From Sphingomonadaceae bacterium (GTDB taxonomy: Bacteria > Pseudomonadota > Alphaproteobacteria > Sphingomonadales > Sphingomonadaceae), in the NCBI GenBank assembly GCA_025356175.1, contig JANXUP010000178.1, positions 1 through 53,708 of the forward strand: a DNA stretch of 53,708 bases, written 5' to 3'. Every line of letters starts with the position of its first letter. The first letter of the stretch is position 1. The notes under the pieces are model-generated. The model saw only the letters and a program-made list of their open reading frames with translations, was not told where the DNA came from and did no database searches. A program made the translations under genes and the position numbers. This document shows, piece by piece, positions 29,051 through 39,662 of this stretch.

Positions 29051-29385
29051 GCGAACACCACGGCAGCTGCCACTGCGGCGCGGTACGGCTGGTGTTGCGC
29101 GACGATCCGGTTAAGGCGGCGAGCTGCAACTGTTCGATCTGCCGCCGGATCGGTGGGTTATGGGCCTATGCCGAACCGGTAAAGATCACTATCGAGGGCG
29201 CTGGCGTGGCTTACCGCCAAGGCGATTGCATGCTCGATACCTGGCACTGCGGCACCTGCGGCTGCACCACGCACTGGACTCCGGTCGATCCGGCCTACCA
29301 GCGGATGGCGGTCAATCTCAGGATGTTCGATCCGGCGTTGTGGCAAGACTTGCCGATCCGCCACGTCGACGGAGCAAGCTTCTAG
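29047..29385 (+). CDS. GFA (glutathione-dependent formaldehyde-activating)-family protein
   Basis: GSCHCGAVRLVLRDDPVKAASCNCSICRRIG … WHCGTCGCTTHW. Confidence 0.9.
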   Translation: MSEHHGSCHCGAVRLVLRDDPVKAASCNCSICRRIGGLWAYAEPVKITIEGAGVAYRQGDCMLDTWHCGTCGCTTHWTPVDPAYQRMAVNLRMFDPALWQDLPIRHVDGASF

Positions 29386-30149
29386 CCGCCGCACCCCCGG
29401 CACTCCGGGTCCTTGACGATCCGCATCGTTCGAAGGCTCGGGACCAGCCCTTCGAACAGGTGCAGCTGGCCCCATTGCGGATCGCCGAGCGCGGCTTTGC
29501 CCTGCACCAGCACCCGCACCGCCTGCATCGCGGCGAAAGCGCCGACGAACCCGGCCACCGCGCCCAGCACCCCGTCTTCGGCGCAGGTATCGCAGTCCTC
29601 GGCATCGAAAGCATCACCAACGAAGCAGCGATAGCAGGCCTGTCCGGCCAAGTGCCCGGCGAAGTTCGCGACTTGCCCCTGAAACCGCCCGATCGCCGCA
29701 CTTGTCAGCGGAATGCCGAGCCGCACGCAGGTGTCCGACACCACCAGCCGAGTCGCGAAATTGTCGCACCCGTCGAGCACAAGGTAAGCACCTTCAAGGA
29801 ACCGCGCCGCGTTGTGATCCCCCACCGCCTCGGCGTGGACGCGGACCTTGAGGGAACCGTCGAACTTGCTGACCCAGTCGGCGGCGAGGTCGGCCTTGCG
29901 GCGGCCCACATCCGCTTCGCGGTAGATCGTCTGGCGCTGCAGGTTCGATGCGTCGACCACGTCGCGGTCGATCACTGTCAGAGTGCCGATTCCCGCCGCT
30001 GCCAGGTATTGCAGCGCGGGCGAACCGATCCCGCCCAGCCCGACAATCGCGACGTGCGCACCGGAGAGCGCGACCTGCCCCGCTCCGCCCAGTTCGGGCA
30101 GGACAATATGGCGGGCAAAGCGTTCGAGGCGGTCAGGCGGGAGCGACAT
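29382..30149 (-). CDS. ThiF/MoeB/HesA-family adenylyltransferase
   Basis: RFARHIVLPELGGAGQVALSGAHVAIVGLGGIGSPALQYLAAAGIGTLTVID. Confidence 0.93.
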   Translation of the reverse strand: MSLPPDRLERFARHIVLPELGGAGQVALSGAHVAIVGLGGIGSPALQYLAAAGIGTLTVIDRDVVDASNLQRQTIYREADVGRRKADLAADWVSKFDGSLKVRVHAEAVGDHNAARFLEGAYLVLDGCDNFATRLVVSDTCVRLGIPLTSAAIGRFQGQVANFAGHLAGQACYRCFVGDAFDAEDCDTCAEDGVLGAVAGFVGAFAAMQAVRVLVQGKAALGDPQWGQLHLFEGLVPSLRTMRIVKDPECRGCGG

Positions 30150-30256
30150 TGGCTCACCCTCTACGGCCATTCGGCGCCGCGGCAAAGGAAGGTTCTTGCG
30201 CAGCCCCGCGCTCTGCGGCACTTAACCGGTCAATTAAGAAAACAATGGGATGAGCG

Positions 30257-31969
30257 ATGCATTATGCCGAGCTGCGCCAAGTGCGCGAGGAACTGACCGG
30301 ACCGGGCGGACAATTCGAAATCGTTGACGCCGAGGTGCTGGGCAACCGGCTCAAGGTGTTCAAGAACGCCCCGCCCTCGGTGCGCGAAGTATGGCTGTCG
30401 AGCGCGATGTTCGCCGAACGCCCCTACCTCATCTACCAGGACGAGGTGATGACTTATGCCGAGGCGCATTCCGCTGTGAACGCGGTCGCCGCCTGGCTGT
30501 TCGCACAAGGCGTCAAGCCCGGCGACCGGGTGGCAATCGCGATGCGCAATTATCCCGAATGGATGCTGATCTACTGGGCCTGCGTCTCGATCGGGGTCGC
30601 CGCGGTGGGCATGAACGCCTGGTGGAACGGCGAGGAAATGGCCTTCGCGATGAAGGACTCCGCCCCCAAGGTCCTGTTTGCCGATACCGAACGGCTGGCA
30701 CGCATGCACGAAACCCCGGGCCTGACCGACGGGGTCAAGCTCGTCGGCGTGCGCGTACCCACGCCGCATATCGGAGTGACCGAATGGAGCGAGGTCGTGG
30801 CGCACGGCGGGGCGATGCCCGAAGTCGCGGTCGATCCCGATGCCGATGCCTCGATCTTCTACACTTCGGGCACCACCGGCTTTCCCAAGGGCGCGCAGCT
30901 CACTCACCGCGGCTGCGTCGCGAACCTGCTCAACATGGTCTATTCGACCACCGCGCAGGCGCTCGCGGTCGAACGCGCCACAGGCTTCACCGCGCCGCTC
31001 GATCCGCCGCCGGCGGTAACGCTGCTCACCACGCCGCTGTTCCACGTCACCGCCAACAATTGCGGCGCATACCTGACCACTGCCGCCGGCGGGGCGATCG
31101 TGCTGATGTACAAGTGGGAGGCGGGCGAGGCGCTGCGGCTGGTCGAGAAGTACAAAATTTCCGGGATCAGCGGTGTACCGGTGATGAGCCGCGAGATCAT
31201 CAACCACCCTGACTTTGCCAAGTTTGACACCTCGAGTCTCACCGGCATGTCCGGCGGCGGGGCGCAGGTGCCGCCCGACCTGGTGCTCAAGATCGACGAG
31301 AAGATCGCCACCGCGCGGCCGACCACTGGCTACGGCATGACCGAGACCTGCGGGATCATCACTTCGGTGACCGGGGACTTCTTCGTTGCCAAGCCTGATA
31401 GCGCCGGCCCCTCGATGCCCAATTTCGAGGTCAAATGCGTTGACGATGATGGGGGCGAAGTGGCGCAAGGCGAGCTCGGCGAGCTGTGGGTCAAGGGCTC
31501 ATCGGTGATCAAGGGCTACATCAACCGCCCCGATGCGACCGCCGCCACGATCACCGACGGCGGCTGGCTCCACACTGGCGACATCGCCCGGATCGACACG
31601 GACGGGTTCATCTACATCGTCGACCGCAAGAAGGACATGGTCCTGCGCGGGGGCGAGAACGTGTTCTGCAGCGAGGTCGAATCGGGCATCTACCGCCACG
31701 CTGCGGTGGCCGAATGCTGCGTGTTCGGGGTGCCCGACGAGCGGCTGGGCGAAGAGGTCGGTGTCGCGGTGGTGCTGAAGGCCGGCGACACGCTCGACGA
31801 AACCGAGCTCAAGGCGCACTGCATGGACGTGATGGCCAAGCACAAGGTGCCGCGCTACGTCTGGTTCATGACCGAGCCGCTGCCGCGCAACGCCAGCGGC
31901 AAATTCCTGCGCCGCGAACTGCGCGAGGAGCTGAGCAAGCAGGCATCAGAGGCACTGAGCCATGGGTGA
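30257..31969 (+). CDS. AMP-dependent acyl-CoA synthetase/ligase
   Basis: IFYTSGTTGFPKGAQLTHRG, TGYGMTETCG, GWLHTGDIARID, PRNASGKFLRREL. Confidence 0.93.
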   Translation: MHYAELRQVREELTGPGGQFEIVDAEVLGNRLKVFKNAPPSVREVWLSSAMFAERPYLIYQDEVMTYAEAHSAVNAVAAWLFAQGVKPGDRVAIAMRNYPEWMLIYWACVSIGVAAVGMNAWWNGEEMAFAMKDSAPKVLFADTERLARMHETPGLTDGVKLVGVRVPTPHIGVTEWSEVVAHGGAMPEVAVDPDADASIFYTSGTTGFPKGAQLTHRGCVANLLNMVYSTTAQALAVERATGFTAPLDPPPAVTLLTTPLFHVTANNCGAYLTTAAGGAIVLMYKWEAGEALRLVEKYKISGISGVPVMSREIINHPDFAKFDTSSLTGMSGGGAQVPPDLVLKIDEKIATARPTTGYGMTETCGIITSVTGDFFVAKPDSAGPSMPNFEVKCVDDDGGEVAQGELGELWVKGSSVIKGYINRPDATAATITDGGWLHTGDIARIDTDGFIYIVDRKKDMVLRGGENVFCSEVESGIYRHAAVAECCVFGVPDERLGEEVGVAVVLKAGDTLDETELKAHCMDVMAKHKVPRYVWFMTEPLPRNASGKFLRRELREELSKQASEALSHG

Positions 31970-32732
31970 TCTGGACGGACGTATCGCACTGGTAACCGGG
32001 GCGGCCACCGGGCTGGGCGCTGCTGCGGCGCGGGCGTTGGCGGCGGCCGGGGCAAAGGTTGCAGTGACCGATCTGGCGGCGCCCGACGACCTTGCCGCCG
32101 AAATTGGCGGCATCGCGCGCGCGCAAGACGTGACCAGCGAAGCCGATTGGGCGGCGACGATGGCCTGGCTGCGCAGCGAGGCCGGCGGGCTCGACATTCT
32201 GGTCAACAACGCCGGGCTGTGGCTGTTCAAGCCGATCACCGAGACCACGCTGGAAGACTGGCGGCGGCTTCACGCGGTCAACTGCGAGGGCGTGTTCATG
32301 GGCACCCGCGCGGCGATCCCCTTGTTGGCCGAGCGCGCGCACTTGTGGCGCGGCGGCGCGGCGATCGTGAACCTCTCGTCGGTGGCGGGAATCGAAGGCG
32401 CGGCGGGCGCGACCTGCTACAATTCGACCAAGGGCGCGGTGCGCCTGTTCACCAAGGGCTGCGCCAAGGAACTCGCCGCGGCGCGGATCCGGGTCAATTC
32501 GGTCCACCCCGGGGTGATCGATACCCAGATGGGCCGCGCGCTGATCGATGACTTTGCGGTTGCCCAGGGCATGGGCGACAACGAGGTGCTGGCCCAAGTC
32601 TCGGCGATGCACCCGCTCGGCCACCTCGGCGAGCCGCAGAACGTGGCCGATGCGGTGGTGTTCCTGGCCAGCGACCGCGCCGCCTTCACCACCGGGAGCG
32701 AACTGGTGATCGACGGCGGGATGTCGGCTTGA
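31962..32732 (+). CDS. SDR-family oxidoreductase
   Basis: ALVTGAATGLGAAAARALA, LVNNAG, YNSTKGAVRLFTK. Confidence 0.93.
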   Translation: MGDLDGRIALVTGAATGLGAAAARALAAAGAKVAVTDLAAPDDLAAEIGGIARAQDVTSEADWAATMAWLRSEAGGLDILVNNAGLWLFKPITETTLEDWRRLHAVNCEGVFMGTRAAIPLLAERAHLWRGGAAIVNLSSVAGIEGAAGATCYNSTKGAVRLFTKGCAKELAAARIRVNSVHPGVIDTQMGRALIDDFAVAQGMGDNEVLAQVSAMHPLGHLGEPQNVADAVVFLASDRAAFTTGSELVIDGGMSA

Positions 32733-32739
32733 TGGAAGT

Positions 32740-32769
32740 GTGCACAGCTTTGTGAACAGGGCTGTGCAC
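32740..32769. terminator. Possible bidirectional hairpin between convergent genes
   Basis: GTGCACAGC-12 nt-GCTGTGCAC. Confidence 0.5.
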
Positions 32770-32773
32770 CGCT

Positions 32774-33115
32774 CTATACGTCCTCGCCCAGCTTCATCAG
32801 CCAGCTCTTGGCTTGTTTGGGTTCGCCCGGTGCATTTGACGCGACCGGGCCGCGCGACGCCAGAAATTCGGCGAACAGGGCAAATGGCTCAAGTCCAAGC
32901 GTGACCCGCATCGCGTCGATTTGTTCGCCCAGCTCGGTCAATTCAGTGATCTTCGGATCCCAGGCCTTTCGGGCGAATTTATCGGAATTGTGTCCGAACA
33001 GCCCCCAGGATCCCGCGGCTGTTTCGCGCAGCGCGGTGATCAGCAAGCCGGTAAATTCCGCTTCCGCGTCCAACCGCTGGCCATCAAGCCGTTCAAGGCG
33101 GTCAGCCCTGCTCAC
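32774..33115 (-). CDS. Hypothetical protein
   Basis: ORF downstream of dnaA. Confidence 0.55.
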   Translation of the reverse strand: MSRADRLERLDGQRLDAEAEFTGLLITALRETAAGSWGLFGHNSDKFARKAWDPKITELTELGEQIDAMRVTLGLEPFALFAEFLASRGPVASNAPGEPKQAKSWLMKLGEDV

Positions 33116-33130
33116 ATGGCAGCCCTGAAA

Positions 33131-34621
33131 TCAGCTTTCCAGCTGGCGCAGCAATGAACGCACGTCGCCGTCCATATCGGCATCGCGGGTGCGCAGGTCT
33201 TCGATCAGGCGGACTGCGTGGATCACGGTCGAGTGATCGCGCCCGCCGAACTTGCGGCCGATCTCGGGGTAGCTGCGCGGAGTCAGCACCTTGGCGAGGT
33301 ACATCGCGACCTGGCGCGGACGTACTACCGCGCGGGCGCGGCGCTTGCTGCTCATCTCGGTCCGGTCGACCCGGTAGAACTGGCACACGGTGCGCTGGAT
33401 CTCGTCGATCGTGATCCGGCGGCGGTTGGCCGAAAGGATGTCGGTCAGCTGCTCTTCGGCAAGCTGGAGCGACACCGCCTGGCCCGTAAGCTGGGCATAG
33501 GCGATCAGCTTGTTGAGCCCGCCAACCAGCTCGCGCACGTTGCGGTTGATCGTCCGGGCGAGGAATTCGACCACGTCCGCGGGCACATGCGTGGGCGAAA
33601 AGCGCTGCAGCCGGTGTTCGAGGATAGTCCGGCGCAAATCGATATCGGCCGGCTGGATATCGGCGACGAGGCCCATCGACAGGCGCGACAGCAGCCGCTG
33701 TTCGACCCCGTCAAGCGCTTGCGGTGCGCGGTCGGCAGCGAAGACCAGCCGCTTGCCTTCGGCGAGCAGCGCATCGATCGTGTACAAGAGTTCTTCCTGC
33801 GCCGAAGCCTTGCCGATGATGAACTGGATATCGTCGACCAGCAGCAAGTCGAAGCCGCGCAGCCGGGTCTTGAACTCGATCGTCTGGTTCTGGCGCAGTG
33901 CCTGGACGAATTCGACCATGAAGCGTTCAGCCGAGCAGTAGAAGATCCGCGCGCGCGGGTGCGCCTGGAGATAGGCGTGGCCGATTGCGTGGAGCAGGTG
34001 AGTCTTGCCCTGGCCAGTGGCGGCCTTGAGGTAAAGCGGAGCGAATTGCGGGGTTTCGGTCGCGGCCATGCGCTGCGCGGCATTGCTGGCGAGAACATTG
34101 GCCGAGCCCGACACGAAAGTGGTGAAGGTCAGCGAGGGGTCAAGCCCGATCGAAGCCATGCCCAGCCCGTTGGGACCAAGTCCGCCAAGCTCAGCCGCGC
34201 TCATGCCCAGCGCATCACCGGGTTGCGCGGCTGGAACAGCATCGCCGCCGCGGCCTCTGCCGTCGAAGCGCAGCCCCTGCGGCGCGCGCCGTCCCGGCTG
34301 CACCGAAATGCGAACATTGCGGATATCCGGCCGGGCGATCTTCCACGCGAGCGAGAGCCGGTCGGAAAACCGGTCCGCGACCCAATTGGCAGAAAATTCG
34401 GTTGGCAAGTGCAAGTCAAGCGTGCCGGTTTCCTTGCAGAACCCGCCAAGCTGGATCGGCTTGATCCACTGACTGTGGAGCTGCTGGCCGAGATCCTTGC
34501 GCAGACCCTGGCTGATATCTGCCCAGTCGGCGGACAGATCCAGCGCTTCGTGTTCGTCGCGCATCCGATCCTCATCCGACTTAATTGTAGGGGAGGGTTG
34601 CAATGCTCCGCCTGTTGCCAT
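33131..34621 (-). CDS. dnaA: Chromosomal replication initiator protein DnaA
   Basis: ATGQGKTHLLHAIGHAYL, LLLVDDIQFI, GRDHSTVIHAVRLIEDL; start uncertain. Confidence 0.96.
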   Translation of the reverse strand: MATGGALQPSPTIKSDEDRMRDEHEALDLSADWADISQGLRKDLGQQLHSQWIKPIQLGGFCKETGTLDLHLPTEFSANWVADRFSDRLSLAWKIARPDIRNVRISVQPGRRAPQGLRFDGRGRGGDAVPAAQPGDALGMSAAELGGLGPNGLGMASIGLDPSLTFTTFVSGSANVLASNAAQRMAATETPQFAPLYLKAATGQGKTHLLHAIGHAYLQAHPRARIFYCSAERFMVEFVQALRQNQTIEFKTRLRGFDLLLVDDIQFIIGKASAQEELLYTIDALLAEGKRLVFAADRAPQALDGVEQRLLSRLSMGLVADIQPADIDLRRTILEHRLQRFSPTHVPADVVEFLARTINRNVRELVGGLNKLIAYAQLTGQAVSLQLAEEQLTDILSANRRRITIDEIQRTVCQFYRVDRTEMSSKRRARAVVRPRQVAMYLAKVLTPRSYPEIGRKFGGRDHSTVIHAVRLIEDLRTRDADMDGDVRSLLRQLES

Positions 34622-35083
34622 CACCGTCACACGATTCGCCCCCGAATCCAACAACCAACACCAGAAGCGCGAAGTCGCACTCCTCCGAAGGCCGGATGCC
34701 CAAAACCGGCCTGCCTTCTCAGCAATTTTTGTGAGGCCCGAACCGCGATTTTCGCTTTCAAGACCGTGAGCGGATTTATGAACGGTTCAGTGATGAGAGC
34801 AAGGCGTTGTCCGTAAAAAAACTGAAATAAATGCCCTTGACTCATGCGCAGCCCCTGAAAGCCGCTAACAATGGGTTACTTCATTGTTTTTGCTATGGTT
34901 TATTCTCGATCTGCGATCTCGAACCCCGCGAATCGCGGGAATACATAGTCTTAACGCATTGCAGCATTTCGCCTGCACGGCCGCAGAAAAAAGGCCGGTG
35001 GCTTGCGCCCCAGCCCTTAACCAATTTCGTTCTGCTTCCGTGCCGCCGATCCCCCCCATGCAAAGCGAATCGGTTGCGAGGAA

Positions 35084-35347
35084 TTAACCGAGCGAGACGA
35101 CCCGCTTGGTCAGGCGCGACAGTTTGCGCGCCGCAGTGTTCTTGTGCATCACGCCGCGAGCGACGCCGCGCGCGAGTTCAGGCTGCGCCGCGGCCAGCGC
35201 TTCGGTTGCAGCAGGCTTGTCGCCGCCGTCGAGCGCAGCTTCGACCTTCTTGATGAAGGTACGGATGCGGCCCAGGCGGTTGCCGTTGATTTCGGCACGC
35301 TTGTCGTTGCGGCGATTGCGCTTCTTGGCTTGCGGCGTGTTGGCCAT
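35084..35347 (-). CDS. rpsT: 30S ribosomal protein bS20
   Basis: [36 protein letters not shown]…[19 protein letters not shown]. Confidence 0.96.
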   Translation of the reverse strand: MANTPQAKKRNRRNDKRAEINGNRLGRIRTFIKKVEAALDGGDKPAATEALAAAQPELARGVARGVMHKNTAARKLSRLTKRVVSLG

Positions 35348-35439
35348 GTTCGTCCTTGAATCTCTATGCTGAGGCGGAGTCGACCCGCCGGAAAGCGCGG
35401 CCCTTAGCGGCGAGGCCATTGTCGGTCAAGCTTTGCGGC

Positions 35440-36255
35440 CTATTTCTGGCATTTTTGACAGAACCAGGTGCTGCGTCCGCCCTGGACGATCCGTCCTATC
35501 GGTGCACCGCAGCGAGAGCAAGGCTGGCCCTCGCGGTCATAGACGTCGAAGCGCTTGGAGAAATAGCCCAACTGGCCATCAGGCTGGGCATAGTCGCGCA
35601 GGGTCGACCCGCCGGCCTCGATCGCTTCGCCGAGCACGTCCTTGATGGCCGGGACCAGCCGCGCAAGCGCGGGCCGGGTGACCTTGCCCGCCGCCTTGCA
35701 CGGATTGATGCCCGCGCGAAACAAGGCTTCGCAGACGTAGATATTGCCGAGCCCCGCGACGATTCGCTGGTCGAGCAGCATCTGCTTGATCGCAGCCGCG
35801 CGGCCAGCCAGCGCGGCCGTGAGGTGAGATACCGAAAAGACATCGCCCAGCGGTTCGGGGCCCAGCGCGGCGAATGTCGGCCAGCTATCAAGGGTCACCG
35901 TATCGACCAGATCAACCGAACCGAACCGGCGCGGATCGCATAGCGACAAGCGGTGGCCGCTTGCGGTCTCGATCACGAGGTGATCGTGCTTGCCCAGTTC
36001 TTCGGGCTCGATTCGCCAGCGTCCCGACATGCCGAGGTGGAAGACCAGCGTGGTGCCGCGGCCGGTGTGGATCAGCCCGTATTTGGCGCGGCGACCAAGC
36101 CCGGTCACCTCGGCCCCGCTCATCGCCTGGACCAGTCCTTCGGGAAACGGTCGGCGCAGGTCGGCGCGGCGCAAAGTCAGCCGCTCGATCCGCGCACCAT
36201 CGAGATAGCGCGCCAGACCGCGTACGGTGGTTTCGACTTCGGGAAGCTCGGGCAT
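35440..36255 (-). CDS. mutM: Formamidopyrimidine-DNA glycosylase
   Basis: MPELPEVETTVRGL; C-terminal Zn finger CSRCGAPIGRIVQGGRSTWFCQKCQK. Confidence 0.97.
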   Translation of the reverse strand: MPELPEVETTVRGLARYLDGARIERLTLRRADLRRPFPEGLVQAMSGAEVTGLGRRAKYGLIHTGRGTTLVFHLGMSGRWRIEPEELGKHDHLVIETASGHRLSLCDPRRFGSVDLVDTVTLDSWPTFAALGPEPLGDVFSVSHLTAALAGRAAAIKQMLLDQRIVAGLGNIYVCEALFRAGINPCKAAGKVTRPALARLVPAIKDVLGEAIEAGGSTLRDYAQPDGQLGYFSKRFDVYDREGQPCSRCGAPIGRIVQGGRSTWFCQKCQK

Positions 36256-36364
36256 TTGGGACTGCCTAGGCACTGCCCGGCGGCGCGACAATCAGTTTCT
36301 TATTGCAACCAACATCCCGCCTCCCTATCCAGCCCGCAACTTCAAAAATCTTTGGGAGATCGTC

Positions 36365-36889
36365 ATGTCCTACTCATTCCACGCCGCTACCGTTCCGGCT
36401 TTCGTCGGCATGCTAGGCAACATCAAGTCGTGGCTCGACGTCGCCGCCAGCACCGGGAACGAGGCCGCATTGCTCGAAGCGAGGCTCGCTGACGACATGT
36501 TCGCCCTGGCCCGGCAAATCCAGATCGCTTCCGACTCAGCCAAGGGCGCCGGCGCCCGCATGAGCGGAACCGAAGCTCCGGCGATGCCTGACACCGAAAC
36601 TTCGTTTGCCGAGCTCAAGGACCGCTGCGACAAGACCATCGCCTATCTCCAGTCGATCGATCCCGCCGCTTACGATGCCGGTGCTGACCGCGAAGTGGTG
36701 ATCACCTTCCCCAACGGCGGCGGGGTCAAGTTCGACGGCAAGACCTTCCTCAGCGGCTTTGCCCTGCCCAACTTCTATTTTCACGCGACCACCGCTTACG
36801 CGATCCTGCGCGCCAATGGCGTGCCACTGGGCAAGCAGAACTTCCTCGGCCACCTGATGCCCTACATGTTTGCGCCGCCCGCTGCTTGA
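36365..36889 (+). CDS. DUF1993-family protein
   Basis: HAATVPAFVGMLGNIKSWLD, LPNFYFHATTAYAILRANGVPLGKQNFLG. Confidence 0.88.
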   Translation: MSYSFHAATVPAFVGMLGNIKSWLDVAASTGNEAALLEARLADDMFALARQIQIASDSAKGAGARMSGTEAPAMPDTETSFAELKDRCDKTIAYLQSIDPAAYDAGADREVVITFPNGGGVKFDGKTFLSGFALPNFYFHATTAYAILRANGVPLGKQNFLGHLMPYMFAPPAA

Positions 36890-36996
36890 TTGGTGAGCGA
36901 AGGCCAGCCGGCCTTCGCTGCAACACCAGCCCGCTCCTCCCAAAACACACACGCTTTCACTGGCACCGCGCCCGGCTTCTCGCTAAGGCGCGGCGC

Positions 36997-37728
36997 ATGA
37001 GCGAAACGGTATCTTTTGGCTATGACGAGGTCTCTCCCGAGGAGAAGACCGACAAGGTCGGCGCGGTCTTTTCTTCGGTGGCGAAGAAGTACGACGTGAT
37101 GAACGATGCCATGTCGGTGGGCATGCACCGGTTGTGGAAGGACCAGTTCGTCCGCCGGGTCAAACCGCGCGCCGGCGAGACGATCCTCGACATGGCCGGC
37201 GGCACCGGTGACATCGCCTTCCGCATGGCGAAACACGGCGCCCAGGTAACCGTCTCGGACATCAACCAGGACATGCTCGACGTCGGGATCGAGCGGGCGA
37301 TGGACAAGGGCTTCGATACGCTCGTCTGGTCGCGCCAGAACGCCGAGGAACTGAGCTTCCCCGACCGCTTCTTCGATGCCTATACGATCGCCTTCGGAAT
37401 CCGCAACGTGACCCGGATCGACGCGGCATTGGCTGAGGCTTACCGCGTGCTCAAGCATGGCGGGCGGTTCTATTGCCTCGAATTTTCGACCACCCAGTGG
37501 CCCGGCTTCAAGGAAGCCTACGATTTCTATTCGCACAACCTGGTGCCAAAAATCGGTGAGGCAATTGCCGGCGACGCCGAAAGCTATCGCTATCTGATCG
37601 AATCGATCCGCCGCTTCCCCAAGATGCCCGAATTCGAAGCGATGATCCGCGCGGCCGGGTTCACCCGGACCAAGGTCGAGCCGATTCTGGGCGGTCTGGT
37701 CGCGATCCACTCGGGGTGGAAGATCTGA
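36997..37728 (+). CDS. ubiE: Ubiquinone/menaquinone biosynthesis methyltransferase
   Basis: VAKKYDVMNDAMSVGMHRLWKD, LDMAGGTGDIAFRM, FGIRNVTRID. Confidence 0.96.
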   Translation: MSETVSFGYDEVSPEEKTDKVGAVFSSVAKKYDVMNDAMSVGMHRLWKDQFVRRVKPRAGETILDMAGGTGDIAFRMAKHGAQVTVSDINQDMLDVGIERAMDKGFDTLVWSRQNAEELSFPDRFFDAYTIAFGIRNVTRIDAALAEAYRVLKHGGRFYCLEFSTTQWPGFKEAYDFYSHNLVPKIGEAIAGDAESYRYLIESIRRFPKMPEFEAMIRAAGFTRTKVEPILGGLVAIHSGWKI

Positions 37729-39278
37729 CCCGGCCCAGCACTCATGTGTTCCGTCTGCTGCGCTGGGGCCGGACCCTGGCACGGCATGGTGCGCTGCGCG
37801 GGATCGAGCAGGACATCAACACTCCTGCGCAAGTCCGGCGGCTGTGCCGGATTGCGCGGTTCGGCGCGGTCCAGCCGCGTGAACCAGACTACGCCGGGGC
37901 CTTCACCGCGATCGGCCCGGCGGCGATCAAACTTGGTCAGGCACTCGCCACCCGGCCCGATCTGGTCGGCGAAGAGGCCGCGCGAAACCTGCTCTCGCTG
38001 CAGGACAGCTTGCCGCCGATGCCGTTTCCGCTGATCCGGCGGGAGATCGAAGCCAGCTTCGGCAAGCCGCTCGAAGCGCTCTACGCGCACTTTGACGAGA
38101 CCCCGATTGGCTCGGCCTCGATCGCGCAGGTTTACAAGGCGGTGACCGCCGAGGGCCGTCAGGTCGCCGTCAAGGTCATGCGCCCGGGGATCCGCGAAAA
38201 GTTGGCGCGCGATATCGACACGTATGAATGGGCCGCAGCGCACCTTGAGGCACTCGGCGGCGAGGCTTCGCGGCTACGCCCCCGCCTGGTGATCGCCAAT
38301 TTCAAGCGCTGGACCGTGCGCGAGCTCGACCTGCGGCGCGAGGCTGCTTCGGCGTCCGAACTGACCGAGGCGATGGCCGGTTACGAAGGCTACCGCGTGC
38401 CCGGGATCGACTGGGACCGGACCAGCGGCCGGGTGCTGACGATCGACTGGATCGATGGCATCAAGATCAGCGACATGGCCGCACTGGACGCTGCCGGGAT
38501 TGATCGGCCCGCGCTGGCCAAACGGCTGGTACTGGCCTTCCTGACTCAAGCAATCAGCTCAGGGTTCTTCCATGCGGACATGCACCAGGGCAACCTGTTC
38601 GTGGAAAACGACGGGACCATCGCCGCGATCGATTTCGGGATCATGGGGCGGATCGACCGGCGCGCGCGGGTCTGGCTGGCCGAGATCCTCTACGGCCTGA
38701 CCACCGGCAATTATCGCCGCGTCGCCGAGATTCATTTCGAGGCGCAATACGTGCCGAGCTACCATTCGGTCGACGAGTTCGCGACTGCACTGCGCGCGGT
38801 GGGCGAACCGATGCGCGGCAAACCGGTGAGCGAGCTATCGGTCGGGCAGATGCTCGACGGGCTGTTCGCGATCACCCGCGATTTCGATATGCAGACCCAG
38901 CCGCACTTGCTGCTGCTGCAAAAGACCATGGTGATGGTCGAAGGCCTCGCCACCCAGCTCGATCCGGGCATCAACATGTGGGACACCTCCGGCCCCTTCG
39001 TCAAAGGCTGGATCCGCGACGAACTTGGCCCCGAAGCGGCGATTGCCGAGCGGCTGCGCGATGATGCGCAAACCTTGCTGCGCATCCCCGAACTCGTCCG
39101 CCGCCTCGAAGACAGTTTCCCGGCCAGGGGTGGCGCACCCGAAGCACCGCCCTTGCCGGATGTACCGCTGGTGTGGGAGCGGCGCGGCGAACCTTCGCAC
39201 TGGCCGCGCTATGTCGCCGCTGCGCTGGGCGGCGGAGCGATGCTTTACGCCGCGCAGATGCTCGGCTGGTTGGGCTGA
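37716..39278 (+). CDS. ubiB: UbiB-family atypical kinase
   Basis: FIKLGQ-type motif AAIKLGQALATRPDL, GSASIAQVYKA, HADMHQGNLFVENDGTIAAIDFGIMGR. Confidence 0.94.
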   Translation: MEDLTRPSTHVFRLLRWGRTLARHGALRGIEQDINTPAQVRRLCRIARFGAVQPREPDYAGAFTAIGPAAIKLGQALATRPDLVGEEAARNLLSLQDSLPPMPFPLIRREIEASFGKPLEALYAHFDETPIGSASIAQVYKAVTAEGRQVAVKVMRPGIREKLARDIDTYEWAAAHLEALGGEASRLRPRLVIANFKRWTVRELDLRREAASASELTEAMAGYEGYRVPGIDWDRTSGRVLTIDWIDGIKISDMAALDAAGIDRPALAKRLVLAFLTQAISSGFFHADMHQGNLFVENDGTIAAIDFGIMGRIDRRARVWLAEILYGLTTGNYRRVAEIHFEAQYVPSYHSVDEFATALRAVGEPMRGKPVSELSVGQMLDGLFAITRDFDMQTQPHLLLLQKTMVMVEGLATQLDPGINMWDTSGPFVKGWIRDELGPEAAIAERLRDDAQTLLRIPELVRRLEDSFPARGGAPEAPPLPDVPLVWERRGEPSHWPRYVAAALGGGAMLYAAQMLGWLG

Positions 39279-39281
39279 GCG

Positions 39282-39557
39282 GTGGAACTCGACACGCTCC
39301 TGCGGCACTTTTTCGGCACCGACAATCCATCGCAGTTGAGCGATGACGAATACGAGCGCGCGGTCGATCAGCTGAAGATCGGCTTCGGGGTCGAGCGCGA
39401 GCCCGGGCGACGGTTCGCGCTGTGGTGCTTGCTCGAAGCGCTCGGCATTGCGCCGCTGCCAGCGGATGCCTTTGCCAAGGAACCCAAGCTCAAGGCGGCC
39501 GCAGATGAATACCTCAGCGCCGCGTTCCGGATGGAGCGTTTTGAAGACGGCGAATAA
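39282..39557 (+). CDS. Hypothetical protein
   Basis: ORF immediately downstream of ubiB. Confidence 0.6.
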   Translation: MELDTLLRHFFGTDNPSQLSDDEYERAVDQLKIGFGVEREPGRRFALWCLLEALGIAPLPADAFAKEPKLKAAADEYLSAAFRMERFEDGE

Positions 39558-39662
39558 GTGCTGCTTCGGCAGACGTCTGGTTCACTGAGCACGCGCCCGA
39601 CCTAAAGCTGATCGGTGCCCGCCGGGCCAGCGTCTGCACGCTGCCCAGCGAGGCATGATCGA

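Noticed and set aside
34800-34815. DnaA-box-like ttgtccgta
   Set aside because: Only about 6 of 9 matches to TTATCCACA; no cluster seen, so oriC not called.
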